Part shown: positions 8,901 through 16,160 of the stretch, in pieces
Layout of the letters: the number at the start of each line of letters is the position of its first letter
How positions within the stretch are numbered: position 1 is the stretch's first letter
From: Actinomycetota bacterium
GTDB taxonomy: Bacteria; Actinomycetota; Actinomycetes; S36-B12
Assembly (NCBI GenBank): GCA_009699315.1
Contig: WLOK01000008.1
Coordinates: 1 to 34,915 of the forward strand
Direction: 5' to 3'
Length of the DNA stretch: 34,915 nt
The notes under the pieces: generated by a model
What the model was told of the DNA's origin: nothing
Database searches by the model: none
What the model saw: only the letters and a program-made list of their open reading frames with translations
Position numbers and translations under genes: made by a program

Positions 8901-10693
8901 TCGCGAGCATCGCAGAACGCCAACGGCTATTTGAGCTTCCTCGCTCGACGTGGCAGGACTACGACTCAACCGTGATCTCCGAAGGCGGTGGCGTGTATTC
9001 ACGCTCGGCAAAGTCAATCGACTTGAGTGTCGAAGCTCGGCAGATTCTCGGGATCGAGCACAGCGATCCAATGGTTCCCACGGACGTTATTCGTGCAATT
9101 CTCGCCGCGCCCGTAGATTTGCTGTGGAATGGTGGCGTTGGCACGTACGTGCGTTCTCGGCTGGAGTCCGACGCTGATGTGGGGGATAAGTCCAACGACT
9201 CGATTCGCATCTGTGGTCATGAATTGCGCTGCCGAGTGGTTGCTGAAGGGGGAAATCTGGGCTTTACCCAACTGGGCCGAATAGAAGCTGCTCGTGCGGG
9301 TGTTCGTCTCAACACTGATGCGATCGACAATTCGGCGGGCGTGGATACCTCCGACCATGAGGTAAATCTCAAGATCCTGCTTGATGGTGAGGTCCGGGCG
9401 GGACGACTAGACCAAGAGGAGCGAAACGTCCTCCTGCAACTCATGACCGCTGACGTAGCTGAACTCGTCCTAGATGACAACTACCGGCAGAACCTGACGC
9501 TAGGAAACGCTCGGGCGCAGGCGCCTGGACTTCTCGCGGTCCACCAGAGATTCATCCGGCAACTTGAACGTGAGCAGGTACTCAATCGGAGGTTGGAGCG
9601 GCTGCCGGATGACGAGCAAATTGCCGCGCTGCGTGCAGGCGGACTCGGCCTCAGCGGACCCGAACTCGCTGTGCTCCTCGCCTATTCCAAGATTTCGTTA
9701 ACTGCGGCACTTAACGCTTCTGCCATAGCGGACGACCCGTGGTTTGGCTCTGTTCTCGAGAGATATTTCCCCTCGTTGTGTGTGGAGAAATTCGGTCCTC
9801 GACTCGTAGAACACCCACTACGCCGCTCAATTATCTCCACTGTCGCCTGCAACGATCTACTCAACCTCGGCGGCATCAGTTTCGTATTTTTGGTGATGGA
9901 GGAGTCTGGAGCCACTGCCGAAGAGGCTGTTCGAGCCGCGTCGGTGGCAATGTCGGTGTTCGAGATCCCGCAACTGCGCACGGCTATCAACGAACTCGAC
10001 AACCTCGTCCCCACCGCCACTCAGGTGGCGTTGCACCTGGAATTGCGTCGAATGCTGGAGCGATCTACTCGCTGGTTCCTGCAGACACGTGGGGGATCCC
10101 TCAACGTAGGGCAACAGATTAGCGACTTCGCTCCACTCGTACAAACCTATCGAGACCGCGTAGTCGCTGCCTTGCGTGGAAATGAGGCGCTGCGGCTTCA
10201 AGGCAATATCGATGCCTTTATGGACGGGGGTGCACCTGAACCGCTTTCCCGTCGAATTGCATCGCTCCTTGATGTATATACCTTGCTAGATATTCGTGAT
10301 CTGTGCGTGCGTACCGGCGAGACGCCTGACTCCGCGATAGAGCTGTATTTTGCTTTGAGTGAGAGATTTGTCGTGGATCGGATGCTGCTCATGATCACGG
10401 CGCTTCCCCGAGATGACCATTGGAGTTCTCAGGCGCGTCAGGCACTGCGAGTTGACTTGTACGGAGTCCTCGCGGCACTCACCGAATCGGTGAGCCGCTC
10501 CACGAGTACGCAGTTCACATGCGATGAGCGCATTGACTTGTGGGAGGCCGAGCATGCGTCGGGCATCGCACGTACGAGATTGACTCTGGATCAGGTCGTC
10601 GATCAGGGTCCGGATATTGCGACGTTGTCGGTGGCCCTTCGTGTCCTGCGAAATCTTGTGTCTCAGACTGCGACGTCTAACGCACCGAGGTAG
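5945..10693 (+). CDS. gdh: Large NAD-specific glutamate dehydrogenase (180-kDa class)
   Basis: A 1582-residue enzyme of the large NAD-GDH class (usual length about 1550-1650), which oxidatively deaminates glutamate to 2-oxoglutarate and ammonium. An N-terminal regulatory half (ACT-like and related segments, for example DVLHITTDDMPFLVDSIV) precedes the catalytic core near residues 700-1150. The core contains LRWSDRPEDFRTEVLGLVKA and the adjoining IIVPVGAKGGF (substrate-site lysines), followed by the nucleotide-binding VVGIGDMSGDVFGNGM near residue 945. A long helical C-terminal domain completes it. The GTG start is preceded by GAGG at 5934-5937. It is divergent from the aminotransferase, and its 3' end overlaps that of cobT by 17 bp. 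It may regenerate 2-oxoglutarate during taurine-nitrogen release, or be a housekeeping enzyme. The reading frame is intact. Confidence 0.95.
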   Translation: MNDRVTARFTALVDPADIANFSTDELADLIGGLRSTAGNRIPGSPNVKELRTQLGFDVLHITTDDMPFLVDSIVTALERMGRSIVVLFHPQFVVRRGNDGELVEICSEDADDPLPSGALTESWITVVLERDYSDHPANVVDAIHAVLVSVRQTVVDWPAMRGRAHVIASDLRAAPPTGVSLDDASEAADLLDWLLDDHLTFLGYRQYELRGVDGEDVLDPVPGSGLGLLHQYEPAPSTSFSSLPPVVRAKARETELLVLTKSNARSPVHRSTHMDYFGIKIFDSAGAVAGEHRFLGLLTSSANAASIRETPVIRRRAEAVANALNVTAASHYGRDLENFLETYPRDELFATSDDELVVIASGVLQMQNRRQTRLFTRSDAYGRFVTCLVYLPRDRYTTQVRMKISDVLQGEIGGVSVDFTARVTESPTARLDYVVRLPQGSTVPTIKYSELESKVAAVTRSWWDDFCAIAVRDIPEGEVGEFLRAFEGAFPESYKEDYSPAAGVRDARTIFGLVDGRLDLELADSGGAQDRTSHFRIIALGRPMSLTRVLPMLQHLGVEVRDEHPYEIECNDDRLAAILNFGLEALPTPFPKAETLPARFRAAFRAAWDGRSDSDALNGLIIKGGLEWREVVVLRAYVRHLRQGSLPFGLDYLERALLQHPAICALLIELFHARMRPSGGDTRETHAVLKDIASALDAVQSLDDDRILRCVLEQIQATLRTNFYSQDFGGRARVAFGLKMNPRDLAHLPAPRPMFEMWVYSPRVEGVHLRFGLVARGGLRWSDRPEDFRTEVLGLVKAQEVKNAIIVPVGAKGGFLAKRLPDPLVDRDAWMEEGRAAYREFVSALLSMTDNLVDGEVVPPADVLRHDGDDPYLVVAADKGTATFSDLANSIAAEYGFWLGDAFASGGSHGYDHKRMGITARGAWESVKRHFREMEVNTQTQDFTVVGIGDMSGDVFGNGMLLSPHIRLVAAFDHRDIFIDPKPDPIASIAERQRLFELPRSTWQDYDSTVISEGGGVYSRSAKSIDLSVEARQILGIEHSDPMVPTDVIRAILAAPVDLLWNGGVGTYVRSRLESDADVGDKSNDSIRICGHELRCRVVAEGGNLGFTQLGRIEAARAGVRLNTDAIDNSAGVDTSDHEVNLKILLDGEVRAGRLDQEERNVLLQLMTADVAELVLDDNYRQNLTLGNARAQAPGLLAVHQRFIRQLEREQVLNRRLERLPDDEQIAALRAGGLGLSGPELAVLLAYSKISLTAALNASAIADDPWFGSVLERYFPSLCVEKFGPRLVEHPLRRSIISTVACNDLLNLGGISFVFLVMEESGATAEEAVRAASVAMSVFEIPQLRTAINELDNLVPTATQVALHLELRRMLERSTRWFLQTRGGSLNVGQQISDFAPLVQTYRDRVVAALRGNEALRLQGNIDAFMDGGAPEPLSRRIASLLDVYTLLDIRDLCVRTGETPDSAIELYFALSERFVVDRMLLMITALPRDDHWSSQARQALRVDLYGVLAALTESVSRSTSTQFTCDERIDLWEAEHASGIARTRLTLDQVVDQGPDIATLSVALRVLRNLVSQTATSNAPR

Positions 10694-12395
10694 ACATTGA
10701 CGCTTCTGCGAGGAAGCCGATGAGCGTCTTTGCTACACCGGGCGTCAGGATCTGCTGCGGATCTACGATGCGTGAGCGACGTACGTAAGAACTCATGTCG
10801 TGGCCGAGGCCAAGTCCGTACAAAAGCACCTGGCCCGAAGACTCGATTGCAGCGGCTACATCAGTGAGGTGCCGGTCAAGGAACTCCTCGCCATTTGTCA
10901 GTGACGTGGCCCCATCCATCGGGCTACCATCGGAGATCAGGATCAACGCACGGTGTGGGACGTCAATGCCCAGCAGTCGTGTGTACGCCCACTCCAACGA
11001 CTCACCGTCGATCCCTTCTCGGAACATGGGGGTCCATAAGAGAGCCGAGATTGATCTACGGGCCCTGCGCCAACTTGTTGTTGCGCTCTTGAAGATGATT
11101 TGGCAAACCTCGTTCAGGCGTCCGGGGTGTGGTGCTCGTCCAGACGTGAGCCAATCCTTGTGCGCGCGCCCGCCGTTCCATGAGCCGGTCGTGAAGCCGA
11201 GCACCTCGGTCACGACGTCTACTTGATCAAGGGCGCGCGTCATTAGGTCGACGAGCGCGGCAACCTGCGGAATATTGGCCTTCATCGAGCCGGAGCAGTC
11301 AATGAGGAAGGTCACGGCCGCTTGCGGACGGAATGCATCGACCTCCATGCGGAAGATCAGATCGTCGCCGGGCGAGGTCACAACTCGCGAAAGAAGTCGC
11401 GGGTCGATGCGGCCCTGCTGCTGCTCGGATACCCATTCGGAGTCAAGGGGCGCAGGGAAGAGCGTGAGGACGCTCCGCGCTAGATAGCTCGCGATGCTCC
11501 CTTGCTCGGCGATCAGGGCATCAAGCTCCAACCGGGTTGCGCTTTGCCCGTGCGGGAGCACCAAATCGCCCACGTCAACGGTGCGGTCGTATTCAACGGT
11601 GAAAACGGCGTAGTCCTCGCTGTGCAATGTCCGACTAGCGCCGGCAGCGGCAGGAAGGATCGAGATGTCGTCCATGATGTCTGAACTATCGAACTGCAGC
11701 ATTGCCAGAATCGTTGAAGTGAGTCGCCCAGTGGTGCTTGTGGTGGTAACCGACGATGCGAGCTCGCCGATCGCCTTCGCTATAGCCGCAGCAATGGTGG
11801 CGAAAGCCCCTTGATCGCGGATGTTCGGTCGCAGGTCAACTAGGTGAGGGCCAAGAACCTGATAGATCCCCGCACGAGTCGCCTCAGTGTGGTCATTAGC
11901 GCGTTCCTCGATTGGTTCGCCGAGTATCCGCGATCGACACACATGCATCACTGTGAAGAGCAATAGGCCCAGATCGTTCTCCAGCAGTCCCTCGGCGATG
12001 AACCCATCCGACCAGTCGGCAAACCTATGGTGGAGATTGGACTTCGTACCAGTCTGTGATGCAGGGGCGAGCGCTTCGACGCGAAACTGCTCCAACATTT
12101 CGTAAAGAAGCTCTTCGAAAGCATCCTGCGGTAGGTGTTCTCGATAGACAATAGAGTCAGAATGCATAATCCGTAGCGCGATTCCGTCGCCAGACCCACG
12201 CAGATCTTCCATGTCAGCTGTTGCTGAATCCGGATGAACATGTGGCGCGCGAACTGCGACGGCGCGTCTCCCGGCATGAAGAAGATGCCTACGATAGCGA
12301 ATATCGGACTCCCCGGTCATGGCTCGAACGACAGCGGCCGTGACATCTTCGGCGATCTCCATGTCGAATGGAGATGTCAGATCATGGCCGCTCAC
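10677..12395 (-). CDS. cobT: CobT-like cobaltochelatase subunit with VWA domain
   Basis: A 572-residue protein. The N-terminal half matches the CobT pattern (RAMTGESDI, then EQFRVEALAP near residues 102-111). The C-terminal half is a von Willebrand A domain with an intact MIDAS, LIDCSGSM at residues 364-371, followed by KDWLTSGRAPHPGRLNE and ALILISDGSPMDG. In aerobic B12 synthesis CobT pairs with the AAA+ protein CobS to drive Co2+ insertion by CobN. No cobN or other cobalamin gene is in this window. The GTG start lies 6 nt after the cobS stop, so the genes are cotranscribed. The acidic linker seen in other CobT proteins is short here. An alternative role as an AAA+/VWA chaperone pair for another metalloenzyme cannot be excluded. 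Confidence 0.85.
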   Translation of the reverse strand: MSGHDLTSPFDMEIAEDVTAAVVRAMTGESDIRYRRHLLHAGRRAVAVRAPHVHPDSATADMEDLRGSGDGIALRIMHSDSIVYREHLPQDAFEELLYEMLEQFRVEALAPASQTGTKSNLHHRFADWSDGFIAEGLLENDLGLLLFTVMHVCRSRILGEPIEERANDHTEATRAGIYQVLGPHLVDLRPNIRDQGAFATIAAAIAKAIGELASSVTTTSTTGRLTSTILAMLQFDSSDIMDDISILPAAAGASRTLHSEDYAVFTVEYDRTVDVGDLVLPHGQSATRLELDALIAEQGSIASYLARSVLTLFPAPLDSEWVSEQQQGRIDPRLLSRVVTSPGDDLIFRMEVDAFRPQAAVTFLIDCSGSMKANIPQVAALVDLMTRALDQVDVVTEVLGFTTGSWNGGRAHKDWLTSGRAPHPGRLNEVCQIIFKSATTSWRRARRSISALLWTPMFREGIDGESLEWAYTRLLGIDVPHRALILISDGSPMDGATSLTNGEEFLDRHLTDVAAAIESSGQVLLYGLGLGHDMSSYVRRSRIVDPQQILTPGVAKTLIGFLAEASMSTSVR

Positions 12396-12401
12396 AGTGA
12401 C

Positions 12402-13361
12402 CTACGGGAGAAGTTCGGCGTCGAAACAGCGTTGGAAATACTCGGCAACGATGGGCCATTCAGCTTCGTCACACTTATTGACGAACGTCAAACGCAGCGC
12501 AAGGGCGAGATCGCGGAAGATCTCGATGTTCTCCGCCCAGGTGATCACTGTGCGAGGAGACATCAACGTCGATATGTCGCCGACTCGAAATCCTTCGCGG
12601 GTGAGATTGGCGAAGGCGACCATGGATGCCACTCGAGCAAGTCCGGCATCGCTGGCAAGGCTTGGTACTTTCGCCACGACAATCGCTTGCTCATCCTCGG
12701 CCGACAGATAGTTCAACGAGGCCACGATGTCCCAGCGATCGATTTGAGCATGGTTGAGGCGTTGTGTGCCGTGGTAGATCCCCGAGAGATTGCCTAGCCC
12801 TACCGTGTTGGCGGTGGCAAAGAGCCGGAAGTGGGGGTGGGGAGTGATCACTCGGTTCTGATCGAGGAGCGTGAGTTTGCCATCGCGTTCGAGTACGCGC
12901 TGGATCACAAACATAACGTCTGGACGACCTGCGTCGTATTCGTCGAGGACGAGTGCGACTGGGCGCTGAAGAGCCCACGGCAGGATGCCTTCGGCGAATT
13001 CGGTGACCTGCTGGCCATCGCGTACGACGATCGCGTCCTTGCCGATGAAATCGAAACGACTGATCTGGCCGTCGAGGTTTACGCGAATGCAGGGCCAATT
13101 GAGTCGAGCAGCAACCTGTTCGATGTGAGTGGACTTGCCGGTGCCATGTAGACCCTGCACCAACACCCGCCGATTGCGTTGAAAGCCGGCCAAGATGGCC
13201 ATCGTGGTATCTGAGTTGAACTGATAGGTGTCGTCAATCTCAGGCACGTGTGCTTCCCGCACGCTGAAGGCCGGGACGTGCAGATCGGAGTCAATGCCGA
13301 ATACGCGTGCTGAGACCGTGGTGTCTGGTCCGTCAAGAGTCGGTGGGGGAACGGCGCTCAC
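12402..13361 (-). CDS. cobS: CobS-like AAA+ ATPase of aerobic cobaltochelatase
   Basis: A 319-residue MoxR/CobS-type AAA+ ATPase. An N-terminal segment VFGIDSDLHVPAFSVREA is followed by Walker A GLHGTGKST (residues 70-78), Walker B ALVLDEYDAG, RPDVMFVIQRVLE, the sensor-region FRLFATANTVGLG, and DISTLMSPRTVITWAEN near the C terminus. The resemblance to alphaproteobacterial CobS runs almost from end to end, which is unusual for an actinobacterium and suggests horizontal acquisition. The GTG at 13361 has a strong AGGAGGG ribosome binding site and overlaps the iclR stop (GTGA), giving tight coupling. ATP hydrolysis by CobS/CobT powers metal insertion into hydrogenobyrinate diamide by CobN, which is not encoded here. 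Confidence 0.9.
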   Translation of the reverse strand: MSAVPPPTLDGPDTTVSARVFGIDSDLHVPAFSVREAHVPEIDDTYQFNSDTTMAILAGFQRNRRVLVQGLHGTGKSTHIEQVAARLNWPCIRVNLDGQISRFDFIGKDAIVVRDGQQVTEFAEGILPWALQRPVALVLDEYDAGRPDVMFVIQRVLERDGKLTLLDQNRVITPHPHFRLFATANTVGLGNLSGIYHGTQRLNHAQIDRWDIVASLNYLSAEDEQAIVVAKVPSLASDAGLARVASMVAFANLTREGFRVGDISTLMSPRTVITWAENIEIFRDLALALRLTFVNKCDEAEWPIVAEYFQRCFDAELLP

Positions 13362-14188
13362 GCAGTAACCCTCCTGCCTCGGTAGGACGCCTCGCGGCTC
13401 TCCAGTTCGATATCGCGAAGAGCCTCTGCAGCGCGTCGGAGCGCGGGGAGGATGCGATCTGGATCGGAAGCGGAAATTCGCAGAGAAGGCCCTTGAATTG
13501 CGACGCATTGGCTCGAACGGCCCTTGGGTCCGGGTACCAAGACGGCGAAGCAGACGAGGCCGTGAATGAACTCCTCGTTGTCTATTGCCCATCCACGTTT
13601 AACGCTGAGCGTCACCTCATTCTCAAGTTCATCGAAGTCGGTGATTGTTGAATCCGTGAATCGCTCAAGCGGTGCATGTGTGAGGAGTTTGCGTCGCGTT
13701 GTAATAGCGAGTTGGCCGAGCAGAAGTTTTCCGCTTGCCGAACAGTGAATAGGCACTCGCGAACCTGGTCCCAAGTGGAAACGCAGCGGTTCCTGCGTTT
13801 CGACACGGTCGAGGTAGAGAACTTCATCTCCGGAAAGCGTGGTGATGTTGCAGGTCTCCCCGATTTCTTGGACAAGTGAGCGAAGGACGTTGTGCCGTGC
13901 GCCGTGCTGAGTTGCGTTCATCAGCAACGTTTCGGCAAAGGCCCGCAGACGCGGCCCTGTTCCGTAAAGGCGCTTGTCGGTCTGCCGGACAAGCATTCCT
14001 TCGGCGACGAAATTGGTGAGCATGCGATGAAGAGTGGGCTTCGGCAACCCCGTCTCGGACGCGAGCATTTGCAACGAGACGAAGTTGTCCTTGCTCGCGA
14101 TGAGCTCGAGCAAAGAGAACATTCGTAGGACCGGACTCGAGCCGGTAATGGGAGATTCGCGATCTTTGTCCCAAACAGCATCAGCCAT
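13358..14188 (-). CDS. IclR-family transcriptional regulator of the taurine/sulfonate locus
   Basis: A 276-residue IclR regulator. The winged helix-turn-helix occupies about residues 18-80 (MLASETGLPKPTLHRMLTNF is the recognition region). The effector domain contains IHCSASGKLLLGQLA and RGWAIDNEEFIHGLVCFAV, both typical. The ATG at 14188 is preceded by GGAGGAA. It is transcribed divergently from xsc with about 175 bp between starts, and it is the first gene of an operon with cobS and cobT. A perfect palindrome on its own promoter suggests autoregulation, and regulation of xsc is likely. The effector is unknown; taurine, sulfoacetaldehyde or acetyl phosphate are candidates by inference. Known taurine regulators (TauR) are of the MocR/GntR type, so this would be a different solution. 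Confidence 0.9.
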   Translation of the reverse strand: MADAVWDKDRESPITGSSPVLRMFSLLELIASKDNFVSLQMLASETGLPKPTLHRMLTNFVAEGMLVRQTDKRLYGTGPRLRAFAETLLMNATQHGARHNVLRSLVQEIGETCNITTLSGDEVLYLDRVETQEPLRFHLGPGSRVPIHCSASGKLLLGQLAITTRRKLLTHAPLERFTDSTITDFDELENEVTLSVKRGWAIDNEEFIHGLVCFAVLVPGPKGRSSQCVAIQGPSLRISASDPDRILPALRRAAEALRDIELESREASYRGRRVTA

Positions 14189-14232
14189 GGTTCCTCCGTA
14201 ATTCCATTTTGTGGACCTTATCATCTCTTTTT

Positions 14233-14261
14233 TTTATACAAAGTCGTTGACCAGAAGTCAA
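14233..14261 (-). promoter_or_regulatory. Sigma-70 promoter of the iclR-cobS-cobT operon
   Basis: On the minus strand TTGACT (14261-14256) and TATAAA (14238-14233) are spaced by exactly 17 nt, a near-consensus promoter. An A-rich run follows directly. The start codon lies 45 nt downstream of the -10 with a good ribosome binding site, so this mRNA is led, not leaderless. Confidence 0.7.
14247..14261. promoter_or_regulatory. Perfect inverted repeat TTGAC-N5-GTCAA, candidate IclR operator
   Basis: TTGACCAGAAGTCAA is a perfect 5-5-5 palindrome. It covers the -35 hexamer of the divergent iclR promoter and lies about 100 bp upstream of the xsc start. Size and symmetry suit an IclR dimer site. Binding at this position would block RNA polymerase at the iclR promoter. 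Confidence 0.55.
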
Positions 14262-14274
14262 TGTGGCCGTACGT

Positions 14275-14290
14275 TGTGTTTCGCATCACA
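14275..14290. promoter_or_regulatory. CRP/GlxR-like site upstream of xsc
   Basis: TGTGTTTCGCATCACA matches the TGTGA-N6-TCACA consensus at nine of ten positions. It lies in the iclR-xsc divergent region, about 75-90 bp before the xsc start, where a cAMP-responsive regulator such as actinobacterial GlxR could act. Single matches of this kind do occur by chance. Confidence 0.35.
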
Positions 14291-14363
14291 GGCCAGCGAG
14301 TGTGACGTTGTGCCTGGATATTTATCTAATAGTCTACAGGAAATGTGTGGAATGGGAGCAAAG

Positions 14364-16157
14364 ATGTCAGATAGCAGGACGGTCGCGCAGGGTGTCACGA
14401 AAATGACGCCGTCAGAGGCATTCGTCGAGACTCTGGTGTCCTTCGGGGTCACCGACATGTTCGGCATCATGGGATCGGCGTTCATGGACGCCATGGACAT
14501 CTTCGCTCCCGCTGGCATCCGTCTGATCCCAGTTGTCCACGAGCAGGGTGGAGCACACATGGCCGATGGCTACTCGCGCGCCAGTGGTCGGCACGGTGTG
14601 GTCATCGCCCAGAACGGTCCCGGAATCAGCAACTGTGTGACTGCGATCGCTGCAGCCTTTTGGGCGCACTCGCCCGTCGTGATGATCACTCCTGAGTCAG
14701 GCACCATGGGCACTGGCCTTGGTGGATTCCAAGAAGCGCTGCAACTTCCGATGTTCCAGGAGTTCGTGAAGTACGCCGGTCACGTCAATAACAACAAGCG
14801 CATTGCGGAGTTCACCGCTCGTTGTTTCGACCGGGCAATCCGCGACATCGGCCCGACCCAGCTAAATATCCCGCGCGATTTGTTCTACGGCGAAATTGAG
14901 GTGGAGATCCCCAAGCCGCTGCCGGTTGAGCGTGGCGCTGGCGGATCTCATGCTCTCGATGAGGCGGCCAAGATGCTCGCCGAAGCGACCTTCCCCGTCA
15001 TAGTGTCTGGCGGCGGTGTTGTCATGGGTGACGCGGTCGAAGAGTGCAAGGCGCTCGCGGAGCGACTCGGCGCGCCGGTCGTCAACAGCTATCTGCACAA
15101 CGACTCATTCCCCGCCAGCCATCCGCTATGGACCGGGCCGTTGGGCTACCAGGGTTCGAAGGCCGCAATGAAACTCATCGCACAAGCCGACGTCGTTCTC
15201 GCGCTTGGAACCCGTCTTGGGCCGTTCGGCACGCTGCCCCAGCACGGGCTTGATTACTGGCCCAAGAACGCCAAGATCATTCAGGTCGACGCTGACTCCG
15301 ATCAACTTGGCCTAGTCAAGAAGGTCACTCTCGGCATCTGCGGCGATGCCAAAGAGGTCGCGGTCGCACTGACTGAGCGTCTCGCGAACACGACGTTGAA
15401 GTGCGACGCCACTAAGGCCGATCGCGCGACGACCATTAAGGCCGAAAAGGACGCGTGGGAGAAAGAACTCACTGAGTGGATTCACGAGAAGGACCAGTTC
15501 AGCCTCGACATGATCGCCGAGGCGGAGTCGGAGGAAGGTAACTGGCTGCATCCGCGTCAGGTACTGCGCGAGCTCGAAAAAGCCATGCCGCCACGAGTCA
15601 TGGTGTCCACGGACATTGGCAACATCAACGCTGTAGCTAATTCGTACCTGCGCTTCGAAGAGCCACGATCATTCTTCGCGCCGATGAGTTGGGGCAACTG
15701 TGGTTACTCGTTGCCCACGATGATCGGAGCGAAGGCAGCGGCCCAGGACCGTCCTGCAGTTGCCTTTGCAGGTGACGGCGCGTGGGCAATGAGCATGGTG
15801 GAGATTCTCACCGCTGTACGCCACGACATTCCGGTGACGGCGGTAGTGTTCCATAACCGTCAGTGGGGCGCAGAGAAAAAGAATCAGGTCGACTTCTACT
15901 CACGACGTTTCGTTGCTGACGAGTTGATCAACCCTTCCTTCGCAGAGGTTGCTCGCTCAATGGGAGCCGAAGGCATCACCGTGGATCGACTTGAGGATGT
16001 CGGCCCGGCACTGAAGAAGGCGATCGATGCTCAGATGAACGATCGCAAGACGACGGTGATTGAAATTATGTGCACCCGCGAGCTCGGTGATCCATTCCGG
16101 CGCGATGCGCTCAACAAGCCCATCCGGATGCTTGATAAGTACAAGGATTACGTCTGA
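14364..16157 (+). CDS. xsc: Sulfoacetaldehyde acetyltransferase
   Basis: A 597-residue thiamine-diphosphate enzyme that converts sulfoacetaldehyde and phosphate into acetyl phosphate and sulfite, the desulfonating step of taurine degradation. The N-terminal domain carries VHEQGGAHMADGYSRASGR with the conserved Glu that activates the cofactor. The C-terminal domain carries AGDGAWAMSM near residue 470 as the TPP/Mg motif. The Xsc-typical FHNRQWGAEKKNQVDFY distinguishes it from acetolactate synthases. The ATG at 14364 is preceded by GGGAG at 14354-14358; an in-frame ATG at 14343 with AGGAA upstream would add seven residues. It opens the operon xsc-pta-tauC-tauA-tauB. Candidate regulators bind upstream (palindrome at 14247, CRP-like site at 14275). 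Upstream hexamers TGTGAC and TATCTA spaced by 16 nt could be its promoter. Confidence 0.95.
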   Translation: MSDSRTVAQGVTKMTPSEAFVETLVSFGVTDMFGIMGSAFMDAMDIFAPAGIRLIPVVHEQGGAHMADGYSRASGRHGVVIAQNGPGISNCVTAIAAAFWAHSPVVMITPESGTMGTGLGGFQEALQLPMFQEFVKYAGHVNNNKRIAEFTARCFDRAIRDIGPTQLNIPRDLFYGEIEVEIPKPLPVERGAGGSHALDEAAKMLAEATFPVIVSGGGVVMGDAVEECKALAERLGAPVVNSYLHNDSFPASHPLWTGPLGYQGSKAAMKLIAQADVVLALGTRLGPFGTLPQHGLDYWPKNAKIIQVDADSDQLGLVKKVTLGICGDAKEVAVALTERLANTTLKCDATKADRATTIKAEKDAWEKELTEWIHEKDQFSLDMIAEAESEEGNWLHPRQVLRELEKAMPPRVMVSTDIGNINAVANSYLRFEEPRSFFAPMSWGNCGYSLPTMIGAKAAAQDRPAVAFAGDGAWAMSMVEILTAVRHDIPVTAVVFHNRQWGAEKKNQVDFYSRRFVADELINPSFAEVARSMGAEGITVDRLEDVGPALKKAIDAQMNDRKTTVIEIMCTRELGDPFRRDALNKPIRMLDKYKDYV

Positions 16158-16160
16158 GCC

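Noticed and set aside
5945-10693. Possible frameshift or fusion because of the extreme length of the glutamate dehydrogenase
   Set aside because: The length and order of motifs are normal for the 180-kDa NAD-GDH class.
13362-13592. Extended N terminus of CobS
   Set aside because: It is an Arg-rich shadow of the iclR gene; the GTG at 13361 has a strong ribosome binding site and aligns with the family start.
14211-14363. Longer N terminus for Xsc from the GTG at 14211
   Set aside because: The extra 51 residues cover the iclR promoter and operator and do not resemble Xsc; a good ribosome binding site and normal length support the ATG at 14364.
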